The position numbers were made by a program, and so were the translations under genes. Shown here one piece after another: positions 54,791 to 63,723 of a DNA stretch of 64,000 bases (the first letter of the stretch is position 1; each line of letters begins with the position of its first letter). The notes beneath the pieces were generated by a model, which did not search any database, was not told the DNA's origin, and saw only the letters and a list, made by a program, of their open reading frames with translations. The stretch comes from an uncultured Gallionellaceae bacterium (GTDB taxonomy: Bacteria > Pseudomonadota > Gammaproteobacteria > Burkholderiales > Gallionellaceae): the NCBI GenBank assembly GCA_903847155.1, contig CAINCU010000013.1:1-64000 (forward strand), read 5' to 3'.

Positions 54791-56106
54791 TCCCTGATAA
54801 CTTCCGCCCACAGGTCATGCTCATCCGAATCGGTGATGCGCACGGTGACGAACTCGCCGACTGGCAACTGCGTATCGTCGATATACACCAGCCCGTCGAT
54901 CTCCGGCGCATCGGCGGCGCTGCGCGCGACTGAACCTTCTTCGTCCACGTCATCCACCAGCACGGTCATGGTGGTGCCGACTTTTTTCGCCAGTTTTTCG
55001 GCGCTGATTTCTTCCTGCAAATACATCAGGCGCGCGAGGCGGTCTTCCTGCTCATCGGGATCGACATGGTCGGGCAACGCATTGGATGCCGCGCCTTCCA
55101 CCGGCGAATATTTGAACGCGCCGACTCTATCCAGTTGCGCTTCCTCGATGAAGTCGAGCAACTCTTCGAACTCCTGTTCTGTCTCGCCGGGGAATCCGAC
55201 GATGAAGGTGCTGCGCAGCACAATGTCGGGACACACGCTACGCCATTGCTGGATGCGCTTGAGCACGTTCTCGCTGCTGGCCGGACGCTTCATCAATTTC
55301 AGAATGCGTGCGTTGGCATGCTGGAACGGAATGTCTAAATACGGCAGAATTTTTCCTTCGGCCATCAGCGGAATCACTTCATCCACGCTCGGATACGGAT
55401 ACACGTAATGCAGGCGCGTCCATACACCGAGCTCACCCAGCGCGCCCGCCAGTTCGGTCATGCGCGTCTTCAGCGGCTTGCCTTGCCAGAAGCCGGTGCG
55501 GTATTTCACATCCACGCCGTAGGCGCTGGTGTCCTGCGAGATCACCAGCAACTCTTTCACGCCGGACTGCACCAGTTTCTCCGCCTCCTGCATCACCTCA
55601 TGCACCGGACGACTCACGAGACCGCCGCGCAGCGCGGGGATGATGCAGAAGGTGCAACTGTGGTTGCAGCCCTCGGAGATTTTCAGATAGGCGTAATGCT
55701 GAGGCGTGAGGCGCACGCCTTGCGGCGGCACGAGGTCAACGTAAGGGTCGTGCAATTTCGGCAGATGCAGATGCACCGCATTCATCACTTCTTCCAGCGC
55801 ATGCGGACCGGTCACCGCCAGCACTTTGGGATGCGTCCGCTGCACGATGTCGCCCTTGGCACCAAGGCAGCCGGTGACGATGACTTTGCCGTTCTCCTGC
55901 AACGCTTCGCCGATGGCTTCCAGCGATTCCGCTACCGCGCTGTCGATGAAGCCGCAGGTGTTGACCACCACCAGATCGGCCTCCTGATAACTCGGCGTGA
56001 TCTGGTAACCCTCGGCCTGCATGCGCGTAAGGATGAGTTCGGAATCGGATGTGGCCTTGGGACAGCCGAGGGAGACGAAACCGATTTTGGGGGATGACTT
56101 ACTCAT
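54787..56106 (-). CDS. rimO: Ribosomal protein S12 methylthiotransferase
   Basis: The 439-residue radical SAM enzyme adds a methylthio group to Asp 88/89 of protein S12. The N-terminal UPF0004 domain starts [16 protein letters not shown] with its cluster cysteines, [10 protein letters not shown] and VTGCLG. The radical-SAM site is [11 protein letters not shown] (about 148-158), and a C-terminal TRAM domain completes it. [20 protein letters not shown] is typical. Confidence 0.96.
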   Translation of the reverse strand: MSKSSPKIGFVSLGCPKATSDSELILTRMQAEGYQITPSYQEADLVVVNTCGFIDSAVAESLEAIGEALQENGKVIVTGCLGAKGDIVQRTHPKVLAVTGPHALEEVMNAVHLHLPKLHDPYVDLVPPQGVRLTPQHYAYLKISEGCNHSCTFCIIPALRGGLVSRPVHEVMQEAEKLVQSGVKELLVISQDTSAYGVDVKYRTGFWQGKPLKTRMTELAGALGELGVWTRLHYVYPYPSVDEVIPLMAEGKILPYLDIPFQHANARILKLMKRPASSENVLKRIQQWRSVCPDIVLRSTFIVGFPGETEQEFEELLDFIEEAQLDRVGAFKYSPVEGAASNALPDHVDPDEQEDRLARLMYLQEEISAEKLAKKVGTTMTVLVDDVDEEGSVARSAADAPEIDGLVYIDDTQLPVGEFVTVRITDSDEHDLWAEVIRE

Positions 56107-56149
56107 TGCACGTTCCTTGGTTCATTCCAGATTTTAATTTGGAAAATAA

Positions 56150-56275
56150 CGTCATTCCGGCGCAGGCCGGAATCCAGATGATTCTACAATCCCCGCGCAA
56201 GCGGGACAGCACCCGGTTTTGTCCGCTGCGCGGGTTATTTCATTTCGCTGGATTCCGGCCTGCGCCGGAATGACG
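56150..56275. repeat. 126-bp MITE-like element, copy 2
   Basis: Same length and ends as copy 1 at 42207: ATTCCGGCGCAGGCCGGAAT and its complement bound a related interior. The interior CCCCGCGCAAGCGGGACA and TTTTGTCCGCTGCGCGGG form further palindromes. The element lies between the rimO start and the end of the CDF transporter gene, only seven bases from that gene's stop. Confidence 0.87.
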
Positions 56276-56282
56276 GCTTTGT

Positions 56283-57179
56283 TCATTCCAGCGCCTGATC
56301 CGAATGCGACAGCGGATCTTCGATAGGCTCGAGGTGTGTGGTCAGGTGGCTGAACGGCACAGCCTTGCGAATATCGGATTCGATCTGTTCCACCAGATCA
56401 TGGCTTTGTTGCACTGTCCATACACCGGGCACCAACACATGCATGGAGATGAACGCCAGCCTGCCCGCCTGCCGCGTGCGCAGGGCGTGAAATTCCAGGC
56501 CTTGCGGGCGATATTTTCCCAGCACGGAATCTATCGTTTCGAGCTGCTCCTTGGACAGCGCTTCGTCCATCAAGCCGGAGGCGGAACGGTGCATCAATTC
56601 CCAACCCGTCCACACAATGTTCACCGCTACCAGCAAAGCAATCAGCGGGTCCAGCCACAGCCAGCCGCTGACCCACACCAAGCCCACGGCGATGATGACC
56701 CCGACCGATGTCCACACGTCGGTCATCAGGTGTTTGGCATCGGCTTCGAGCGTGATCGAATTGTGGGCGCGTCCCGCTTTGAGCAGTTCGCGCGCGGCAA
56801 ACCAGTTGATGAGCGAAGCGACCACCGACACCAGCAGGCCGATGCCGACATCGGACAATGGCTGCGGATGCAGGAAGCGGTCAATCGCGGTGTAGGCGAT
56901 GCCGGCGGCGGCCAGCAGGATGAGGAAACCCTCGAACGCGCTGGAGAAATATTCCGCCTTGCCGTGACCGTAGGCATGTTTGTCGTCCGCCGGTGCGGCA
57001 GCCAGCGCCAGCATCGCCAGCGCCATCATTGCGCCCGCCAGATTGACGAAGGACTCCATCGCATCGGACAGCAGACCGACCGAGCCGGTGAGCCACCACG
57101 CCACGCCTTTCAGAATGATGGTGGTGATGGCGGCGGCGATGGACAGCCAGGCGTAGCGTTGTAAGTTTCTCGTCGTCAT
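56283..57179 (-). CDS. Cation diffusion facilitator family transporter
   Basis: The 298-residue protein with six membrane helices has a first-helix motif [16 protein letters not shown], carrying the S-D-A and N-x3 residues. In helix 5, [20 protein letters not shown] supplies the H/D metal site. The cytoplasmic C-terminal domain has [20 protein letters not shown]. It exports Zn, Fe or similar divalent ions with proton antiport. A ZIP-family importer lies directly upstream. Confidence 0.93.
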   Translation of the reverse strand: MTTRNLQRYAWLSIAAAITTIILKGVAWWLTGSVGLLSDAMESFVNLAGAMMALAMLALAAAPADDKHAYGHGKAEYFSSAFEGFLILLAAAGIAYTAIDRFLHPQPLSDVGIGLLVSVVASLINWFAARELLKAGRAHNSITLEADAKHLMTDVWTSVGVIIAVGLVWVSGWLWLDPLIALLVAVNIVWTGWELMHRSASGLMDEALSKEQLETIDSVLGKYRPQGLEFHALRTRQAGRLAFISMHVLVPGVWTVQQSHDLVEQIESDIRKAVPFSHLTTHLEPIEDPLSHSDQALE

Positions 57180-57192
57180 TTGGCGATATTCC

Positions 57193-57966
57193 TCAAGCTG
57201 GCGCGATCACGGTGAACAGCGCGATCGTGCCCACGCCCAGTAAAATCAGCACCACTTGCTGCACGGTGTCGCGCATCAAGGTGCGTTTGTGCAGGCCGGG
57301 AATCAGATCGGCCACGGCGATGTAGAGCATGCTGGCGGCGGCCATCGCCAGCAGGTACGGCACCACCGATTGCATGCCCTGTAACGCGAAATAACTCAGC
57401 ACGCCACCCACCAGCGTGGCGCAACTGGCCAGCAGGTTGAGCTGGAACGTGCGCAGCTTGCTGTAACCGGAATGCAGCAGCACGGCGAAGTCGCCGATCT
57501 CCTGCGGGATCTCGTGCGCGGTGATGGCCAGCGCGGTGACAATGCCCAGATGCACATCGGCGAGGAAAGCCGCCGCGATGATGATGCCGTCGATGAAATT
57601 GTGGAAAGTGTCGCCGACGATGACCATCGCGCCGCTGCGCCCGTGATCGTGCATGGTCTGCTCGAGCGGCTCATGCGCCTCGCAATGTTCGTGGTGACAG
57701 TGGCGCCAGATCAGCACCTTCTCCAGCGTGAAGAACAGCAGAATGCCGAGCAGCACCGTGCCGAACACCGCGACCACATTGGAGGTCAGATGGATCGCTT
57801 CGGGCAGAATATCGAGGAACACCGCGCCGAGCAGCGCGCCGATGGCGTAGCTCACCAGCCCGCCCAGATACTGCGGGCGCGTGTTCAGCGCGAACAGCGC
57901 CGCCGCAATCACACTCAGCGCGCCGCCCAACAGGCTGGCAAGAATGATCCAGGTGAGAATAGTCAT
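57193..57966 (-). CDS. ZIP family metal transporter
   Basis: The 257-residue protein has eight membrane helices. Helix 4 reads [17 protein letters not shown] and helix 5 [20 protein letters not shown], with the ZIP metal-binding HNxxD and HExxxE. The histidine-rich loop [20 protein letters not shown] lies between helices 3 and 4. It probably moves zinc or another divalent metal into the cytoplasm. It is 13 bases upstream of the CDF gene, so both are likely co-transcribed. Confidence 0.93.
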   Translation of the reverse strand: MTILTWIILASLLGGALSVIAAALFALNTRPQYLGGLVSYAIGALLGAVFLDILPEAIHLTSNVVAVFGTVLLGILLFFTLEKVLIWRHCHHEHCEAHEPLEQTMHDHGRSGAMVIVGDTFHNFIDGIIIAAAFLADVHLGIVTALAITAHEIPQEIGDFAVLLHSGYSKLRTFQLNLLASCATLVGGVLSYFALQGMQSVVPYLLAMAAASMLYIAVADLIPGLHKRTLMRDTVQQVVLILLGVGTIALFTVIAPA

Positions 57967-58093
57967 AAGCTCGGAAAACTTTCAGGGCGCGCATTGTAAC
58001 TTACGCGATGGGGTCGTTGGCTTAAGGGATGCTTAAGGTCATATCAGAATCATGCACCAACCGGCTACGGAGAATTTACAACCCACATCATGG

Positions 58094-58162
58094 AAAGCCA
58101 ATAGGCACGGCCATCTACATCAATAGCATGGCGCAGAACGCCTATTGATGGGCATCTTCACA
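58094..58162. repeat. Dispersed palindromic repeat, copy 8
   Basis: Contains AAGCCAATAGGCACGGCCAT, then ACATCAATAGCATG, and ends CGCCTATTGATGGGCATCTT. One base differs in the core (GATGGG for GACGGG). It lies in the space between the divergently placed ZIP gene start and the end of the isochorismatase-like gene. Confidence 0.8.
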
Positions 58163-58173
58163 ATGCAAGGTAT

Positions 58174-58740
58174 TCACTTCACCAGCTTCGACAGCTTCTT
58201 GAACGACGCGCTTCCGGCAATCTTCAACCACTGAAACACCACCGACTCCGTGCTGCTCGGCACTGCTCCGGCCTGCGTCATAGCTTCGATGGCGGTCTGC
58301 CGGTTGTCGCTGCTGCGGCTCATCACCGCATCCTTGACCACATGCACGTCGAAGCCATCGTCCAGCAATTCGATCACGGTTTGCAGCACGCAGACGTGCG
58401 TCTCCATGCCGCACACGATCACCTGCGTCCTGCCCGTCGCCTTCAACTGCCGGACAAAATCCTCATTGCCGCAGCAACTGAAAGTCAGTTTTTCAAAACA
58501 GGCTGCGGCAGGTGCCTTGCTCTTCAGTTCGCTTAGCGTAGCACCCAGACCCTTGACGTACTGCTCGGTGAATATCACCGGTATCGCCAGTTCCTGCGCG
58601 CTTTCCAGCAGTATGCCAGCGTTCTTGGTCAACTGGCGCAGCACCTCGACATCCATCGCCGCGCAGAGCTTTTCCTGCACGTCGATGACAACCAGCACCG
58701 AGCGTTCGAGCTCCAGCAGGAATCTATTTTTGAGTGACAT
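58174..58740 (-). CDS. Isochorismatase-family cysteine hydrolase
   Basis: The 188-residue YcaC-like hydrolase has an intact Asp-Lys-Cys triad: the Asp in LVVIDVQEKL near residue 20, a Lys in the middle, and the Cys in VIVCGMETHVCVLQT near 119. The substrate is unknown; relatives include nicotinamidases and ureidoacrylate-type hydrolases. It is transcribed alone. Confidence 0.9.
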   Translation of the reverse strand: MSLKNRFLLELERSVLVVIDVQEKLCAAMDVEVLRQLTKNAGILLESAQELAIPVIFTEQYVKGLGATLSELKSKAPAAACFEKLTFSCCGNEDFVRQLKATGRTQVIVCGMETHVCVLQTVIELLDDGFDVHVVKDAVMSRSSDNRQTAIEAMTQAGAVPSSTESVVFQWLKIAGSASFKKLSKLVK

Positions 58741-58968
58741 GAGTTCTCCGAATAAAAATGAACCGCCAACCCGATCATTTTCTCAACATCCAGCAAAAAA
58801 TGGGGGGCGATGCGAATACTGCAATCCGGCGCAGCCCCATTGATTTCATCCTTGCCAGCAACTCGTCGAATATTTTGGGGTACACTTCATTCGGTGGTTT
58901 TGTCGGCGCAGTGGGGGTTATGCTTTTATGGCCTGCCCCAAGTATCGGCTCAGATTGGAGCGCGTGCA

Positions 58969-59244
58969 ATGATGAAGTTCGAGTGGGATACCGCAAAGGC
59001 TGCTGCGAATTTACGCAAACATGGCGTTTCGTTCGACGAAGCGGGATCGGCGTTTCTCGACCAACTTGCACTCACCGGCCCGGATCCCGACCACTCGATA
59101 GACGAACCGCGCTACATCACTTTTGGAATGTCCGGCTTGGGACGGTTGCTCGCGATCTCCCATACCCACCGTCCCGGAGTCATCCGCATCATCAGTGCGC
59201 GTCGGGTTACCCGCGCAGAAAGGAAACTATATGAAGAAAGCTAA
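58969..59244 (+). CDS. brnT: BrnT-family toxin
   Basis: The 91-residue ribonuclease toxin begins KFEWDTAKAAANLRKHGVSF, the BrnT signature with the N-x3-HG motif. Its core RYITFGMSGLGRLLAISHTH and C-terminal IRIISARRVTRAERKLYEE match the RelE-like fold. GGAG lies eight bases before ATG 58969. It overlaps the antitoxin gene by 14 bases. The stretch 58741-58968 holds the promoter but no clear boxes. Confidence 0.9.
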   Translation: MMKFEWDTAKAAANLRKHGVSFDEAGSAFLDQLALTGPDPDHSIDEPRYITFGMSGLGRLLAISHTHRPGVIRIISARRVTRAERKLYEES

Positions 59245-59476
59245 AGATGAAATGCGCGCAGAATACAAGCGCTCGGATTTCACCAAACTCGAGCGCGGCA
59301 AATTCTACAAAGAAGTCGCCAAGGGGACCTCCGTCGTCCTGCTCGACCCGGCCATCGCCAAGGCTTTCCCGACTTCGGAAGCCGTCAATTCAGCCTTGCT
59401 CGGCTTGCTCACGCTCACCGAACAAACCGCCCGCCTGACAGGCCGGACAAAACGGGCGGTGCGTAAGTCGGCGTAA
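59231..59476 (+). CDS. BrnA-like antitoxin of the BrnT pair
   Basis: The 81-residue protein has an N-terminal MRAEYKRSDF region resembling antitoxin partners of BrnT and a C-terminal helix-rich part (SEAVNSALLGLLTLTEQTAR). The ATG at 59231 is preceded by AGGAAA inside the toxin gene. It would neutralise the RNase and repress the pair's promoter. Confidence 0.82.
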   Translation: MKKAKDEMRAEYKRSDFTKLERGKFYKEVAKGTSVVLLDPAIAKAFPTSEAVNSALLGLLTLTEQTARLTGRTKRAVRKSA

Positions 59477-59568
59477 TGCCGGGATTTGTGTGGGGGGATG
59501 CAAGATTTGGTTTGTGATCTGGCTTACGGGTAAAAAACGGAAAGCTACATATCTACATATATAGACCT

Positions 59569-59604
59569 GACCCCGTGCTTCCGTTCGACCCCGTGCTTCC
59601 GTTC
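59569..59604. repeat. Two tandem 18-bp units of GACCCCGTGCTTCCGTTC
   Basis: Exact tandem copies at 59569-59586 and 59587-59604, preceded by GACCT. The unit shares GACCCCGT with the repeats at 7550-7562 and 60458-60489. It lies in the 286-bp gene-free stretch 59477-59762, where nothing else is recognised apart from a ribosome-binding site near 59750. Confidence 0.8.
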
Positions 59605-59762
59605 GGGCAAAGTTGGAAAATATATAGGCCGCTTGGCATATTGACCCTGCGATTGGGGCGGGTTAGTTTATGGGCATGTCAAAAATACGGAATGTATTGC
59701 GACCCCGATTACCCCATATTTGAACCCGCGCTTTAATAACTGTTAAGCGAGAAGGAGAAATC

Positions 59763-60320
59763 ATGAAACTGTACGTCTTACTCATAGCTGCCACGGTATT
59801 GACAGGTTGTGCTACTGCATACCAACCCCAAGGTGCAACAGGTGGTTTCTCAGAAATGCAACTCGATGAAAATGTATTTCAGGTCACCTTCAAAGGTAAC
59901 GGCTATACAGACCATGACAGAGCAAACGATTTTGCTTTATTGCGTAGCGCTGAAATTGCGCTGGAAAAAGGATACAAATATTTTGTCATTGTGGACGCGC
60001 AGCAATATTCAAAAAATAGCTCGTTCAACACGCCAACAACTGCAACGACAAACATCAACGCCAATACTTACGGCTCAGCCTACGGATATGGGAAAAGCAT
60101 GAATTATTCCGGAAATACATCTGGCACAGCCACGACGACGTACTCAGGTGGTCAAACTGTAAATATTTCCAAGCCTAGAACAACAAACACAATCGTCTGT
60201 TTCAAAGAGAAGCCAGATGGCTTCTCATACAACGCCGAGTTTCTTGCCAAGAGCATGAAGGAAAAATACGGGCTCAACGAGCTGGGCAAAAGCAATACGA
60301 GCGATAAGGGGTCGCATTGA
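59763..60320 (+). CDS. CC0125/CC1285-type lipoprotein
   Basis: The 185-residue protein has the lipoprotein signal MKLYVLLIAATVLTGC (lipobox LTGC, Cys at 16). The core is GGFSEMQLDENVFQVTFKGN followed by AEIALEKGYKYFVIVDAQQ, as in Caulobacter CC0125-like lipoproteins. A Thr/Asn/Gly/Tyr-rich insert lies about 80-135. Function unknown. GAGAAGGAG precedes the ATG. Related repeats lie on both sides (59569 and 60438), suggesting acquisition as a unit. Confidence 0.82.
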   Translation: MKLYVLLIAATVLTGCATAYQPQGATGGFSEMQLDENVFQVTFKGNGYTDHDRANDFALLRSAEIALEKGYKYFVIVDAQQYSKNSSFNTPTTATTNINANTYGSAYGYGKSMNYSGNTSGTATTTYSGGQTVNISKPRTTNTIVCFKEKPDGFSYNAEFLAKSMKEKYGLNELGKSNTSDKGSH

Positions 60321-60437
60321 TTTCACACCGTGAACGTGCTGTCATGCTTCCACCAGCACCGGGAACCTAAGACGCGGCAGCAATTTATTTCGGACATTGG
60401 GTTTGGTATTAAGTTGAACAGATCAAATGGATAAATT

Positions 60438-60489
60438 GGAATGTCGTAATGCAAGACTTGACCCCGTCGCCATTTGACCCCGTCGCCAT
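60438..60489. repeat. AATGTCGTAATGCAAGAC repeat with tandem TTGACCCCGTCGCCAT
   Basis: AATGTCGTAATGCAAGAC is followed by two exact 16-bp units TTGACCCCGTCGCCAT (60458-60473 and 60474-60489). The first part matches 7533-7550 almost exactly. It lies just before the 3' end of the cyclase-like gene. Confidence 0.8.
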
Positions 60490-60528
60490 TCTGCAATTCG
60501 TAGCTGCCCCTGAGACCCTGAGGTCTTG

Positions 60529-61323
60529 TCAGCTTGGTATGCCATCATCGAAAAATTTAATTGCATTTTCGTACTTTCTCTCAACTCCCTTTGGCAACGG
60601 TTCAAGCAAGGTGCTAGCACTAAGCGCAGCAAATATTGTTTTTTTAGCGTCCTCTCGATTTTTTCCACTACGGAGTATGGCATGTGGCCAAGACACCACC
60701 CACATTTCCTTATCGCTCCCATGAAGCGGCACTTTGTAGCGTATCAAAGCCTTTGAATACGTTTCTACTGCTGCGCTAATCATGGTGTCATGGCTAATTT
60801 TGCTTAGCTCTTTGCCATAGTCGTCGGGGCTTATATCTTTACGGATCAATTTGAAGTAATCAATAGTGATACCACATGATGGCGTTGCAGAAACGCCAAA
60901 CCAATCTGCCTGTTCGTACCATGCTGCCGCATCAGCTACGGCAGGACCAATAACAGTGTTGGCATCCGCGATGAGTAATGGTCCAAAAGATATAGCCCCT
61001 CGATAGTAAACCTGCTGCTGAATACCATTCGATAGTAGATTCGCAACCCACATCATCAAGACATCAAACAACACGGACTTGACTACATCAGATTTTTTGT
61101 CAAAGTTCCAAGCATATATTAGTGTATCTCCGAATTGAGCCGATACAGCTGGCTTCAGGTTATCTTTAAACCATTCGCAGTTCACATCTAAGAGATATGA
61201 TTCCGAGGCCGCAGCCACAATTTCATCACGTTTGCGAACGAAGTCGGCGCATTCGTCGATGCTGCGTCTAGATACACCGAGCGCATCAAGTAAAACCACC
61301 AATCCGTTTTCGATTTTTTCCAT
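60529..61323 (-). CDS. Class III nucleotide cyclase-like protein, orphan
   Basis: The 264-residue protein keeps what look like the two metal-binding aspartates of class III cyclases: VVLLDALGVSRRS near the start, and QFGDTLIYAW. It also has YYRGAISFGPLL in the place of the core RxGI-x2-G strand and AVADAAAWYEQADW for the G-x2-VN-x2-AR-x2-E helix. This arrangement is shared with cyclases of the Pycsar anti-phage systems and with related unassigned proteins. No effector (TIR, membrane or phospholipase) gene is adjacent. The base composition is AT-richer than the neighbours. The product is unknown. Confidence 0.6.
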   Translation of the reverse strand: MEKIENGLVVLLDALGVSRRSIDECADFVRKRDEIVAAASESYLLDVNCEWFKDNLKPAVSAQFGDTLIYAWNFDKKSDVVKSVLFDVLMMWVANLLSNGIQQQVYYRGAISFGPLLIADANTVIGPAVADAAAWYEQADWFGVSATPSCGITIDYFKLIRKDISPDDYGKELSKISHDTMISAAVETYSKALIRYKVPLHGSDKEMWVVSWPHAILRSGKNREDAKKTIFAALSASTLLEPLPKGVERKYENAIKFFDDGIPS

Positions 61324-61379
61324 GGCCTCAATACCTCCTTTACTAAATGCGTGTTAGCTCAGACTTCATCAATCTTGCA

Positions 61380-62963
61380 TTATTTGTCCAGCATCACATC
61401 CTTCGTCTCCGGCAAAAACACCAGTCCGACCAGCGACGCCAGAATCAACATGCCCACCGGATACCACAGCCCCGCCAGCGCATCGCCCGCTTGCACCGAG
61501 ATCAGCGTGACCATGAACGGCGACAGTCCGCCGATCCAGCCTGCGCTCAGATTATGCGGCACGGCAGCGGCAGTGTAGCGGGTGCGCGCAGTAAACAGTT
61601 CGGCCAACACGGCGGTTTGCGGACCGGTGATGAGTGCCACGGCGATGACCGGAACGATCAGCAGCAGGAATAGCATGAAGCTGTTTACCTGCGCGGGGTC
61701 GGCTTTTTCTGCCCAGCCTTTTGCTTTCAAGGTGGCGGTCAGTGCGACGGAATCGAAACCCGTTACTTCGCTGTCACCGCCGATGTTCACCGCGACATTT
61801 TGTTTTTCGCCCAACGGCATCAGCGCATACGACACGCCGTTTTTGGTGAGGAATTCCTGATTGCGTTCGCAAGCGTTGGCGGCTTTGCGGAACGGGCTGT
61901 AGGCGCAATCTGAGCCGTACAGCGTCACCGTGACTTCGCGGTTGAAGCGTTCCAATAGCGGATTACCGTAATGCTGCAAACCTTTAAACACGGGCAGGAT
62001 GGCGATTGCGCCGAGCAGCAAACCGGCCAGCAGGATCGGTCTGCGCCCGACTTTGTCCGACAGCCAGCCGCAGAAGATGGTGAGCGGAAACAGCAGCAAG
62101 GTGCTGGTCATCACCAGCGTGCTGGCGAGTTGCGCGTCGAGCCGCACCACGCTTTTCAGGAACACGTTGGCATACACCTGCGACGAAAAGAACAACAGCG
62201 AACCGCCCGCCGAGATGCTGAAGAACAGCAGCGCCATGCGCCCCAAGGTACGGCGATCAGTCAGGCACTCGCGCAGCGGCGCTTTGGAGACATGACCCTC
62301 TTGCTGCAACTGGCGAAACACCGGCGACTCCTCCAAACTCATGCGCGTCTTGATGGAGATGAACAGCAGCAAGGCGGAGAACAGAAACGGCACGCGCCAG
62401 CCCCAGGTGTGGAAATCGGCATCGCTGAGAAACGCTTGCAGCAACACGATCTGCAAGGTGGAAACCAGAATGCCCAGCGGCCCCATCAGTTGCAGCACGC
62501 TGGTATAGACGCCGCGTTTGCCGTGCGGTGCATGTTCGGTGAGATACACCGCCACGCCGCCGATCTCGCCGCCCACCGCGAAGCCTTGCAGCAGGCGCAG
62601 CAGCAACAGCAACAGCGGAGCCATGATGCCGATCTGCGCGTAGGTCGGCAGCATGCCCACCAGAAATGTGGTCGCGCCCATCAGCGAAATGGTGGCGATG
62701 AAGATGGGACGGCGCCCGAATTTATCCGCCAGCGAACCGAACAGCGCCGAGCCCAAAGGCCGCACCACCATGCCCACGCCGAAGGTGGCGAGACTCATCA
62801 GCAACGCCGCTGTCGGATTGTCCGGCGGGAAGAACAGCACGCTGAAATAGGTCGCCAGCGAAGCGAAGGTGAGGAAGTCATACCATTCGAGGAAGGTGCC
62901 GAAACAGGCGGCGAGGACGACTTTGCGTTGTGAGGGAGTGAGTCCTTGCAGGGTCTTTTTCAT
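61380..62963 (-). CDS. MFS transporter, metabolite:proton symporter (MHS) type
   Basis: The 527-residue 12-helix protein begins LTPSQRKVVLAACFGTFLEW and has the family motifs RPLGSALFGSLADKFGRRP and GGEIGGVAVYLTEHAPHGKR, as in ProP/ShiA-type symporters. A large extracytoplasmic insert (about 350-435) with cysteine pairs lies between helices 8 and 9. It imports an organic acid, betaine or similar metabolite with protons. The frame is open to 62993, but the ATG at 62963 is preferred. Confidence 0.9.
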   Translation of the reverse strand: MKKTLQGLTPSQRKVVLAACFGTFLEWYDFLTFASLATYFSVLFFPPDNPTAALLMSLATFGVGMVVRPLGSALFGSLADKFGRRPIFIATISLMGATTFLVGMLPTYAQIGIMAPLLLLLLRLLQGFAVGGEIGGVAVYLTEHAPHGKRGVYTSVLQLMGPLGILVSTLQIVLLQAFLSDADFHTWGWRVPFLFSALLLFISIKTRMSLEESPVFRQLQQEGHVSKAPLRECLTDRRTLGRMALLFFSISAGGSLLFFSSQVYANVFLKSVVRLDAQLASTLVMTSTLLLFPLTIFCGWLSDKVGRRPILLAGLLLGAIAILPVFKGLQHYGNPLLERFNREVTVTLYGSDCAYSPFRKAANACERNQEFLTKNGVSYALMPLGEKQNVAVNIGGDSEVTGFDSVALTATLKAKGWAEKADPAQVNSFMLFLLLIVPVIAVALITGPQTAVLAELFTARTRYTAAAVPHNLSAGWIGGLSPFMVTLISVQAGDALAGLWYPVGMLILASLVGLVFLPETKDVMLDK

Positions 62964-62985
62964 GTGACAGTCAATGAGAATGGCT

Positions 62986-63723
62986 TTATGCAAGCCAGAT
63001 GAACGTGCCCATGCGCCCAGTCACGCCGTCGCGGCGGTAGGAGAAAAATTGTTCTTGCTGCTGAAATGTGCAGGCATCGCCGCCATAGATTCGAGTGATG
63101 CCAAGCGCATGCAGGCGCTGGCGTGCCAGCAGGTAGAGGTCGGCGTGATATTTGCCTTGCTCGCCATGTGCGATGAAAGCTTCGGCGGCTTGTGCTTGGT
63201 GCGCCAGAAAGGCTGCGCGCACTTCGCTGCCTACTTCAAAATATTGCTGGCTGATCGCGGGTCCCAGCCATGCCAGCAACTTTTGCGGCGCGACACCCAT
63301 CTCTTTCACGGTCGCTTCGATCACACCATCGCACAGTCCGCGCCATCCCGCATGTGCCGCACCGACCACCAAGCCATCCTCATCGCACAGCAACACCGGC
63401 AGACAGTCCGCCGTCATCACCACGCACACCGCGCCGCGATGACGCGCGATGCAGGCATCGGCCTGTACCCGGCAGCCCGCCGCATCGGCATTGGCGACGA
63501 GCGTGCCATGCACTTGTTCCAGCCACACCGGTTCGCTCGGCATCAGCGGCTCAAGCAATTGGCGATTGCGCGCGACGGCATGCGGCACGTCGCCAACATG
63601 CAAGCCGAGATTAAGCGACTCGTAAGGGACGACGCTGACACCGCCGTGGCGTGTAGTCTGCAAGGCTTTGACGTTCCCGGGCGCTGGCCACTCGGGAACG
63701 AGGCAATGCTCAAGCAATCCCAT
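62986..63723 (-). CDS. pgeF: Peptidoglycan editing factor / polyphenol oxidase PgeF (YfiH)
   Basis: The 245-residue YfiH/LACC1-type protein has [40 protein letters not shown] and [10 protein letters not shown], which together form the His-Cys-His zinc site. It clears wrongly incorporated amino acids from peptidoglycan precursors. It overlaps the rluD stop by 14 bases, and rluD-pgeF is a usual pair. Confidence 0.95.
   Translation of the reverse strand: MGLLEHCLVPEWPAPGNVKALQTTRHGGVSVVPYESLNLGLHVGDVPHAVARNRQLLEPLMPSEPVWLEQVHGTLVANADAAGCRVQADACIARHRGAVCVVMTADCLPVLLCDEDGLVVGAAHAGWRGLCDGVIEATVKEMGVAPQKLLAWLGPAISQQYFEVGSEVRAAFLAHQAQAAEAFIAHGEQGKYHADLYLLARQRLHALGITRIYGGDACTFQQQEQFFSYRRDGVTGRMGTFIWLA

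Noticed and set aside
61971-62933. 320-codon Gln/His-rich ORF antisense to the MFS transporter
   Set aside because: Composition follows from the complementary membrane-helix codons; no independent evidence.
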